Assembly (NCBI GenBank): GCA_015494375.1
Contig: WGBL01000426.1
Location: 1-6,072 of the forward strand
DNA length: 6,072 bases
Direction of reading: 5' to 3'
Origin: Hyphomicrobiales bacterium
GTDB lineage: Bacteria > Pseudomonadota > Alphaproteobacteria > Rhizobiales > S144-23
The notes below the pieces were generated by a model. It saw only the letters and a list, made by a program, of their open reading frames with translations. It searched no databases and was not told the origin of the DNA. The translations under genes and the position numbers were made by a program. Of the stretch, positions 1-4,576 are shown one piece after another. Position 1 is the first letter of the stretch. Each line of letters starts with the position of its first letter.

Positions 1-42
1 CCGCAGCCCCGGGTCGATGCCGATAATGCGAACCGTCCCCAT
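1..42 (-). CDS. ruvC: RuvC Holliday-junction resolvase, N-terminal 14 codons (cut by window edge)
   Basis: The minus strand from the ATG at 42-40 reads MGTVRIIGIDPGLR and stays open to the window edge. This is the conserved RuvC N-terminus, in which the IGIDPGL segment carries the first catalytic aspartate (Asp10 here, equivalent to Asp7 of E. coli RuvC). RuvC is a dimeric cytoplasmic endonuclease that resolves Holliday junctions with RuvAB during recombinational repair. A GGGGGC stretch five bases upstream (48-53, minus strand) is a plausible ribosome-binding site. The rest of the gene, and any ruvA/ruvB downstream, lies outside the window. The next gene upstream on this strand, yqgE, ends 394 bp away, so ruvC probably has its own promoter. 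Only the N-terminus is visible, but the motif is distinctive. Confidence 0.85.
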   Translation of the reverse strand, partial: MGTVRIIGIDPGLR

Positions 43-340
43 GCTTTGCCCCCGTTGCCCCTCTGCCTGCCTTGCCGCCGCACGCTGCACCGGGTCGGCC
101 CATGCGCGGCCCCTTGGGCGGCCACCGGGCCGCACTTCTCGGAAGGTGAGTTGAACCTTGTTTGACTGATTCGCAGGGTTTCGAACAGGGGGCAGAGGCG
201 GTCGGCGTTGGCTTTCGTGGGTGAGGATTACTGAACGGATTAATCGAGCGGCCCCCGCCTGCGCCGCTCGAGTCCAACGGCCCGGGGCGCAGCAGTAACA
301 ACCATGCCCTATGATCGCTCACCGTGATCCTCGCTCGTGG
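43..340. other. Intergenic region between yqgE and ruvC, no gene seen
   Basis: This stretch separates two minus-strand genes and should contain the ruvC promoter and 5' leader. I see no convincing ORF, tRNA or rRNA. A perfect hairpin lies at 244-271, and the tandem array starting at 341 borders it. I could not pick out a confident -35/-10 pair for ruvC. Confidence 0.6.
244..271 (-). terminator. Perfect 9-bp inverted repeat, possible terminator for yqgE
   Basis: TCGAGCGGC at 244-252 pairs exactly with GCCGCTCGA at 263-271 across a 10-base loop. On the minus strand the stem is followed by TTAATCCGTT, only weakly T-rich, so it is not a textbook intrinsic terminator. Its place between two same-strand genes fits a role in ending yqgE transcription or protecting the mRNA 3' end. 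It could equally be a regulatory site for ruvC. Confidence 0.35.
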
Positions 341-440
341 CGTGCCCCACGTTTCTGCGGCGCGCCCCTCGTTTCCGCGGCGTGCCCCACGTTTCTGCGG
401 CGCGCCCCTGCTTTCCCCGGGTGTGCCCCACCCTTCCTAG
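341..440. repeat. 20-bp tandem array abutting the yqgE stop codon
   Basis: Five consecutive 20-bp units lie at 341-360, 361-380, 381-400, 401-420 and 421-440. Units 1 and 3 are identical (cgtgccccacgtttctgcgg). Unit 2 differs from them at four positions, and units 4 and 5 are more diverged, giving a partial 40-bp higher-order period. The last unit contains the yqgE stop codon (TAG on the minus strand at 439-437), so the array forms the start of the yqgE 3' untranslated region. Both strands are open in some frames across the array, but I regard these as spurious. The GTGCCCC core (342, 382, 423) also occurs in the 19-bp array near 4552. Confidence 0.85.
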
Positions 441-1051
441 GCGTGGCCGGCCTCGCCCACCAGGTGCGTGGGATCGATGCCCAATCTGGAAAGCGCCAGC
501 TCGTATTTGCGGGCATCGTCGCTGTCGAAGACGAGTTCGGGGTCGGCATCGCAGTGGAGCCAGCCATTGGCGCGAATCTCATATTCCAGCTGGCCGGGGG
601 CCCAGCCGGCATAGCCAAGGGCCAACAGGGCGCGCTTGGGGCCCTTTCCGGCGGCGATGGCGCGGAGAATATCGACCGTGGCCGTCAGACTCACCTCATC
701 GTCGATCGTCATGGTGCTGTCGGCGCTGTAGTAGTCCGAGCTGTGAAGGACAAAGCCGCGCCCCGTCTCGACCGGTCCGCCGAAATGGATGGCAAGGGAA
801 TGGCCGCCGGCAATGCTCGGGCGGACATCCTCGGCGGGCATGATCTCAAGCTGGGTGAGCAAATCAGAGAAATCAATATGATCGGCGGGCTGGTTGATAA
901 TGAGGCCCATGGCGCCCTCGTCCGAGTGGGCGCAGACATAAACCACCGAGCGCGCAAAGCGCTCATCCGCCATGCTCGGCATGGCAATCAAGAGGCGGCC
1001 GTCGAGGCGGGCCTCGAGGGTGCCTTCGTCGAATTGATCATCCTTGGCCAT
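437..1051 (-). CDS. yqgE: YqgE/AlgH family protein (UPF0301)
   Basis: This 204-residue protein has the full-length YqgE/AlgH fold signature: LIAMPSMADERFARSV near residues 21-36, then VCAHSDEGAMGLIINQP near 39-55, a GGPVETGRGFVLHS block around 91-104, and the LGYAGWAPGQLE block around 144-155. It is probably cytoplasmic, since no signal peptide or membrane segment is visible. The family is widespread in proteobacteria. AlgH was named for an effect on alginate in Pseudomonas, but no molecular activity is firmly established. The ATG at 1051 is the first possible start because an in-frame TAG lies 12 bases upstream; no strong Shine-Dalgarno is visible before it. The gene is divergent from the dsbD-like gene, and its 3' end runs directly into a 20-bp tandem array. 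Confidence 0.92.
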   Translation of the reverse strand: MAKDDQFDEGTLEARLDGRLLIAMPSMADERFARSVVYVCAHSDEGAMGLIINQPADHIDFSDLLTQLEIMPAEDVRPSIAGGHSLAIHFGGPVETGRGFVLHSSDYYSADSTMTIDDEVSLTATVDILRAIAAGKGPKRALLALGYAGWAPGQLEYEIRANGWLHCDADPELVFDSDDARKYELALSRLGIDPTHLVGEAGHA

Positions 1052-1334
1052 GGCAACATGCTAGCGCTTGTTGAGGGCCAATTGAAGGTCCAATGCGTAA
1101 TCACCGACAAAAACCCCTTCACATGAGCGGTGTTGCCTCCTTGCCACACTCGTGCGCGGCGCGTCGTCGCCAAACTGTGAACGGTGCGGCCCCGATGGCG
1201 CCTGGATTTTCTGACACTCGTGAATTATATGCGGCAAGCGCAACAGGCTGTTTTTTGCGCAAGCCGTTGAACCGATAAGGCTCACTCAACCCACCTAATC
1301 CAATGGGATCATGCTGGCGCGCGAGGTCATTGTA
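1052..1334. promoter_or_regulatory. Divergent intergenic region between yqgE and the dsbD-like gene
   Basis: This 283-bp region must carry promoters for both flanking genes. On the minus strand a perfect TATAAT lies at 1229-1224, but I see no good -35 at 16-18 bp spacing, so a yqgE promoter here is only a candidate. A symmetric element at 1238-1260 has outer arms GCGCAA and TTGCGC with the near-palindrome ACAGGCTGT inside. It could bind a regulator or form a weak hairpin. The segment around 1211-1256 is AT-richer than its surroundings. No credible coding sequence is present. Confidence 0.4.
1323..1327 (+). promoter_or_regulatory. Ribosome-binding site that decides the dsbD-like start
   Basis: GAGGT lies seven bases before the ATG at 1335. 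The upstream in-frame ATG at 1311 lacks a comparable Shine-Dalgarno, so 1335 is preferred. Confidence 0.6.
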
Positions 1335-2264
1335 ATGGCAAAGCCACAGCGATTGTTCGAGCCAAGGCGTTTGGCGGGCGCTGCCATACTCTTTTGTGGT
1401 TTGGCGCTGACAACCGTTATTGCGCTTTCCTTGCTGGCGCTCGGCTTACGCCTCGCCGTTGAGCCGGCGCGCGCCGCGCCGCTTGCTTCGGCTTGGTTTG
1501 TCGGCAACCACACCCGCGCGCGTCTGATTGCCGCTCCTTTCATCGATCCCGCGGGCAAGGGGCCTCCGCGCATCTATGCGGGCGTCCATCTGGAAATGGA
1601 TGACGGCTGGAAGACCTATTGGCGCACGCCGGGCGAGGCAGGCGGTATTCCGCCGAGCTTTGATTGGTCGGGCTCGGTCAATCTGGCCGCGGCCAAGGTG
1701 CTCTATCCGGTGCCGATCCGCATTCCGGGGCCCTATGGCGAGACCATTGGCTACAAGCACGAGATTGTCTTTCCGGTCCATCTCGAGGCCAAGGACCCGA
1801 GTCGGCCCATCGAGCTCAACCTGGTCTTCAATTATGGGGTCTGTCTCGATATCTGCATTCCTGCAGAGGGCCGCATGCGTCTCGTCGTTCCGCCGCGGGT
1901 GGCAGCCACCGCATCCACTGCCTCGCTGATTGCGCGCTATCTGGCCCGCGTGCCGGGCTATGGCCGCAGGAGCGGCAAAATCGAGCGCCTCGAGGCGCGG
2001 CTCGAGGGTCGGGCACCCCAGCTCATCATCGAGGCAAAGCTGGATGAGCCGAGTGCCGCCGAAGAGGCCGAGCTTTTCGTCGAGGCGCCCGACGGGCTCT
2101 ACATCCCGAGTCCCGCAAAGACGCCGCTTGATGCCAGCGGGCGGGTACGGTTTCGTGTCGACCTCACCAAGGGCGAGGACCCGGCGCTCCTCAAGGGCCG
2201 GACCTTGCGCCTCACCCTGGCCTCGCGTGAGGGGCAAATTGAAATGGACTGGCCGATCCGTTAG
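1335..2264 (+). CDS. Exported stand-alone DsbD N-terminal-domain (thiol:disulfide interchange) protein
   Basis: The 309-residue product has an N-terminal hydrophobic segment (about residues 13-40) after a basic leader and a plausible signal cleavage after ARA near residue 47, so it should be periplasmic or anchored facing the periplasm. The GWKTYWRTPGEAGG block (91-104), followed by PPSFDWSGS, and NYGVCLDICIPAEGR (166-180) match the DsbD N-terminal domain family (PF11412). Cys170 and Cys174 form a C-X3-C pair in place of the C-X5-C of E. coli DsbD. The electron-carrying transmembrane domain and C-terminal thioredoxin domain of full DsbD are absent, so any reduction must come from a separate partner. 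The role in periplasmic thiol transfer is inferred from the family. An ATG at 1311 would add eight residues. The gene is divergent from yqgE and lies 190 bp upstream of a peroxiredoxin gene. Confidence 0.85.
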   Translation: MAKPQRLFEPRRLAGAAILFCGLALTTVIALSLLALGLRLAVEPARAAPLASAWFVGNHTRARLIAAPFIDPAGKGPPRIYAGVHLEMDDGWKTYWRTPGEAGGIPPSFDWSGSVNLAAAKVLYPVPIRIPGPYGETIGYKHEIVFPVHLEAKDPSRPIELNLVFNYGVCLDICIPAEGRMRLVVPPRVAATASTASLIARYLARVPGYGRRSGKIERLEARLEGRAPQLIIEAKLDEPSAAEEAELFVEAPDGLYIPSPAKTPLDASGRVRFRVDLTKGEDPALLKGRTLRLTLASREGQIEMDWPIR

Positions 2265-2440
2265 TTGATCGAGGCCACATTCCCAAGCATGAAACGGTGG
2301 CGCTGCGCGCTCGGCTCGGCGCAAGGGCGGGGGCGTGGGCGTGGAACTCATGAGGCATGTGGGGTACGTATGACAATGTGACAATGGCAATGGCAAGCCG
2401 CGGGACGCCTTTGCTTTGCCCGTGAACCGATGACGATGAC

Positions 2441-2447
2441 AGAGGAG
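2441..2447 (+). promoter_or_regulatory. Ribosome-binding site of the peroxiredoxin gene
   Basis: AGAGGAG lies seven bases before the ATG at 2455, a strong Shine-Dalgarno that fixes this start. The rest of the 190-bp gap after the dsbD-like gene holds only a short tandem TGACAATG duplication (2371-2386) and no clear promoter or terminator. Confidence 0.65.
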
Positions 2448-2454
2448 CTTTTGC

Positions 2455-2940
2455 ATGACCATTTCCGTTGGCGAGCGCCTGCCCGAGGCGACCTTCATGG
2501 TGATGGGGTCCGAGGGGCCTGAGCCCAAGACCACAAACGAAATCTTTGCCGGCAAGCGAGTCGCTCTTTTCGCCGTCCCCGGCGCCTTCACTCCGACTTG
2601 CCATCAAAAGCATCTGCCCGGCTTTTTGACCCATCTTGATGATTTCAAGGCGCGGGGGGTCGACCTTGTGGCCTGCACTGCGGTGAACGATCCTTTCGTG
2701 CTTGGGGCCTGGGCCAAGGAGACGGGCGTGGGCGACAAAATCCTCATGCTCGCCGACGGCAATGCCGACTTCGCGCGTGCCATTGGCCTCGAGGCCGACC
2801 TCAGCCAGGCGGGGCTTGGGGTGCGTTCGCGACGCTATGCCATGCTTGTCGAGGACGGCGTCGTCCGGGCGCTCAATATCGAGGACGTCCCCAGCAGCGC
2901 CGAGAAAAGCAGCGCCGAGGAGCTCCTCAAGGCCCTCTGA
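2455..2940 (+). CDS. Peroxiredoxin, Prx5/type II (AhpC/TSA superfamily)
   Basis: The 161-residue cytoplasmic protein has the peroxidatic motif VPGAFTPTC at 41-49, with Cys49 as the peroxidatic cysteine, and Arg124 in the GLGVRSRRYAMLVEDG block. It should reduce hydrogen peroxide and organic hydroperoxides using thioredoxin or glutaredoxin as donor. A second cysteine, Cys74 in LVACTAVND, is 25 residues downstream, the spacing of the peroxidatic and resolving pair in plant type II peroxiredoxins. An atypical 2-Cys or glutaredoxin-dependent mechanism is therefore plausible, though in some Prx5 proteins this cysteine is not required. The length is standard, and the C-terminal glutaredoxin fusion seen in some bacterial Prx5 proteins is absent. 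It follows the dsbD-like gene by 190 bp on the same strand, so co-transcription is possible but not demonstrated. Confidence 0.93.
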   Translation: MTISVGERLPEATFMVMGSEGPEPKTTNEIFAGKRVALFAVPGAFTPTCHQKHLPGFLTHLDDFKARGVDLVACTAVNDPFVLGAWAKETGVGDKILMLADGNADFARAIGLEADLSQAGLGVRSRRYAMLVEDGVVRALNIEDVPSSAEKSSAEELLKAL

Positions 2941-3036
2941 GGCGCTTTTCGGATGCTCCCCCGGTCCAAGGGCACACCGTCAGGCACCGGTTGCTCACTC
3001 AGCTTGAGTTTTGTGCGCGCAAATTCCCTTGACGTC

Positions 3037-3059
3037 ATTGCCGCGCGTGACGCGGCAAT
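3037..3059. repeat. Perfect 9-bp hairpin, part of a dispersed-type repeat
   Basis: ATTGCCGCG (3037-3045) and CGCGGCAAT (3051-3059) pair perfectly around CGTGA. The surrounding segment (about 3031-3065) resembles intergenic dispersed palindromes I recall from alphaproteobacterial genomes, in which CATTGCCGCG... is followed by a CCAGGATC-like tail. It lies about 100 bp after the peroxiredoxin stop and could act as an mRNA 3' stabiliser or weak terminator, although no T-tract follows. Confidence 0.55.
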
Positions 3060-3103
3060 CCAGGATCGAGAGCCGCAGCGGTGGTGATCAGCCGCCCTGG
3101 CTG

Positions 3104-3122
3104 CCCGGGGCTGCGCCCCGGG
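3104..3122. repeat. GC-rich hairpin, second half of the dispersed-type repeat
   Basis: CCCGGGGC (3104-3111) pairs perfectly with GCCCCGGG (3115-3122) around a three-base loop. It is followed by GTCAAGCCCGAGGACGGGA, a tail that I recall accompanying dispersed CCCGGG-type palindromes in alphaproteobacteria. No T-tract follows, so it is better called a repeat element than an intrinsic terminator. Confidence 0.5.
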
Positions 3123-3226
3123 TCAAGCCCGAGGACGGGAACGACGAAGGGCAGGCATGCGGGCAAGGGTGGCGAGGCGCGCAAGCGGTCCTCAGGCCGC
3201 TCATGCGTGGATGATAAGTCTGTCAT

Positions 3227-3280
3227 CTGACACCTGATACCTGGCACCTGAGTCTGACACCTGACACCTGACACCTGAAC
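3227..3280. repeat. 7-bp tandem satellite, unit CTGACAC
   Basis: Exact CTGACAC units occur at 3227, 3254, 3261 and 3268, with variants CTGATAC (3234), CTGGCAC (3241), a six-base CTGAGT (3248) and a terminal CTGAAC (3275). The minus strand translates as repeated VSGVRCQ-like peptide, a low-complexity artefact that I recall being annotated as protein in other genomes. Heptamer arrays of this type change copy number by slippage. The array lies about 275 bp upstream of the pdeM-like start. Confidence 0.85.
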
Positions 3281-3298
3281 CGCGCCTGGCACTGGGTG

Positions 3299-3337
3299 GC
3301 GGGAGAAAGAAAAAGAGAAAGAAAGAGAAAGAGAGCG
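3299..3337. repeat. Purine-only GA-rich tract
   Basis: About 39 consecutive bases are G or A, dominated by GAAA and GAGAAA steps, 19 bp after the heptamer satellite. Polypurine tracts can slip in replication or form unusual helices. An ATG at 3296 opens a frame across it into the pdeM-like gene, but that extension is rich in K, R and E only because of the tract. Confidence 0.75.
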
Positions 3338-3539
3338 GGCGGTCCGTCGCGCAACTCGGATCATGACAGCGCGCGGTTGCCTGCAGAGAGCGGTGCAATT
3401 CGTTGCTCGGGGGCTGTAAGCCCATACGAATCAGTCATATTATGCCCATTGTGTTGGCTTGCTATTGGTCATCAGCTGGTCGGGTCACCCCGCATGTCGC
3501 CCCGGTCAACTTCTTTGCCGATTGTGCCGATGGCCGCGC

Positions 3540-3547
3540 AGGGAGGT
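3540..3547 (+). promoter_or_regulatory. Strong ribosome-binding site that sets the pdeM-like start
   Basis: AGGGAGGT lies six bases before the ATG at 3554 and only three before the GTG at 3551. This supports 3554 as the start and argues against the in-frame ATG at 3296, which would add 86 low-complexity residues. Confidence 0.75.
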
Positions 3548-3553
3548 CTCGTG

Positions 3554-4294
3554 ATGGAGCAATTCGCTGGCGAGCGCTCGGAGCTCGAGGGCAGCAATGC
3601 GCAATGCCCGCTCACTCTTTGCGGCAAGGAGCTTTTGGCCGAGGCCTCGGGGGCGCTCTATTGGCCCGACGAGGAGCTTTTGATCGTGGCCAATCTCGAC
3701 CTCTCTGCGGGTGCACGGCTGGGCGAGCGCGGCGGTTTCGTGCCGCCGAGCGATCCGCGTGCCAAGCTCGCCGAGCTGACCCGCACGCTGGCGCGGCTCC
3801 GCCCGCGGTTGGTTGTCGTTCTTGGCGCGCCGCATCGCCATGGCATGCTCGAGGAGGCGCTTGACGATGAGGTGAGGGCGCTCGTGGCCGAGACGGTCGC
3901 CGGCTGCGAGGCCTGGTGCTGGGTCGGCCGTGCGGGGGTCGGCGAGGCGGCCGCAGCCCTTGGCGGCGAAGTCGAGACCGAGCTGTGCGTGGGTGGGCTG
4001 ACGCTGCGCCATCGCCCCTTTGTCGGCCCCGCCAACGGCGAGATCGCCGCCTGCTATCGGCCTGCCGCCCGAATTGCCGTGTGCGGGCTCGATCTCAAGC
4101 GGCCTTGCTTTGTCGGCAATGGCCGCCGCCTGGTGATGCCGGCATTTGCCAGTCACGCAGGCGGCAACAACGTCCTCGACAATGCCTTTCTCCCACTCTT
4201 CGGCACCGATGGGCTCCATGTCTGGGTGCTCGGCCAAGACGGCATCGCCCCGCTGGCGACGCGGCAATTGTTGCCCGAAGTGCGTGCCGCCTGA
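3554..4294 (+). CDS. pdeM: PdeM-like protein (ligase-associated metallophosphoesterase family) with degenerate active site
   Basis: The 246-residue product follows the PdeM family (TIGR04123) along its length: GALYWPDEELLIVANLDL (33-50), FVPPSDPRAKLAEL (62-75), RPRLVVVLG (83-91), NGEIAACYRPAARIAV (161-176), PCFVGNGRRLVMPAF (184-198) and GGNNVLDNAFLPLFG (203-217). Active members are calcineurin-like phosphoesterases linked to DNA ligase and helicase in a proposed DNA-repair module. The expected metal motifs are degenerate here: D-L-H is N47-L-D49, GD is G91-A92, GNHD is G125-R-A-G, and GHLH is A166-C-Y-R169. Only a histidine in RHRP (H153) remains. The frame is intact, codon use matches the neighbours and the ribosome-binding site is strong, so it is probably expressed but is unlikely to be a metal-dependent nuclease. 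No ligase, exonuclease or helicase gene lies in the window. Confidence 0.8.
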   Translation: MEQFAGERSELEGSNAQCPLTLCGKELLAEASGALYWPDEELLIVANLDLSAGARLGERGGFVPPSDPRAKLAELTRTLARLRPRLVVVLGAPHRHGMLEEALDDEVRALVAETVAGCEAWCWVGRAGVGEAAAALGGEVETELCVGGLTLRHRPFVGPANGEIAACYRPAARIAVCGLDLKRPCFVGNGRRLVMPAFASHAGGNNVLDNAFLPLFGTDGLHVWVLGQDGIAPLATRQLLPEVRAA

Positions 4295-4332
4295 GCAACA
4301 GCGGTGCCGGCGCGCATGATGGGCGGCGCGGG

Positions 4333-4576
4333 GGTGCCACTTTGAGCGATCGGTGAACTTTTGGCAGTGGCCGGCGCCTTTGAGCGGCCGCTGCCTTTGA
4401 GTGGCCGGCGCTGCGAGAGCGATGGTTTTTGCGTTCCGCGGCGTATTGACCGATCGGAGCGGCTTTGTGCGATCGCTGCCACTTTGTACGATCGCTGCCA
4501 CTTTGTACGATCGGTGCCGCTTTGTACGATCGGTGCCACTTTGTGCGGTTGGTGCCCCGTTGTGCGCTCGCGCTCA
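4333..4576. repeat. 19-bp tandem array filling a convergent gene junction
   Basis: The clearest units are four 19-mers at 4463-4481, 4482-4500, 4501-4519 and 4520-4538, with consensus CTTTGTACGATCGSTGCCR. Diverged units flank them at 4444-4462, 4539-4557 and 4558-4576. Older, more degenerate copies occur at 4340-4358 and 4359-4414 (CTTTGAGCG and CTTTGAGTGG versions). Each clear unit contains the palindrome CGATCG. The last unit contains the stop codon of the minus-strand TIGR02186 gene (4576-4574). The array lies between that stop and the convergent pdeM-like stop at 4294. ORFs through it are low-complexity. Confidence 0.85.

Larger units (their letters stand above)
2941..3539. other. Intergenic region rich in repeats, no gene supported
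   Basis: Together with the ribosome-binding site of the pdeM-like gene, this forms the longest gene-free stretch of the window. In order it holds a perfect hairpin (3037-3059), a GC-rich hairpin (3104-3122), a 7-bp satellite (3227-3280), a purine-only tract (about 3299-3337) and a locally AT-richer segment at about 3423-3475 that may hold the promoter of the pdeM-like gene. TATTAT at 3438-3443 is a possible -10, but no matching -35 stands out. ORFs crossing this stretch are low-complexity translations of the repeats. Confidence 0.7.

Noticed and set aside
170..195. Sequence resembling a tRNA T-loop (TTTCGAAC)
   Set aside because: The flanks are direct repeats (CAGGG on both sides) rather than complementary, so no T-stem forms, and no acceptor or anticodon arm is present.
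341..440. Possible CRISPR array
   Set aside because: The 20-bp units are contiguous with no unique spacers, and there are no cas genes nearby. The same applies to the 19-bp array at 4333-4576.
311..1126. 271-codon plus-strand ORF opposite yqgE
   Set aside because: It is antisense to the clearly homologous yqgE, begins in the 20-bp repeat array and shows no recognisable family.
1446..2591. 381-codon minus-strand ORF opposite the dsbD-like gene
   Set aside because: It is antisense to two recognised genes. The peptide has no recognisable domain and is typical of shadow frames in high-GC DNA.
3035..3364. Minus-strand ORFs with VSGVRCQ-like repeats
   Set aside because: They are translations of the CTGACAC satellite and the polypurine tract, with no independent coding evidence.
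3296..3553. N-terminal extension of the pdeM-like gene from the ATG at 3296
   Set aside because: The 86 extra residues come from the polypurine tract and promoter-like DNA, do not fit the family, and a strong ribosome-binding site precedes the ATG at 3554.
3506..4501. 331-codon minus-strand ORF opposite the pdeM-like gene
   Set aside because: It is antisense to a family-matching gene and starts in the 19-bp array; its N-terminal peptide is a translation of the repeat.
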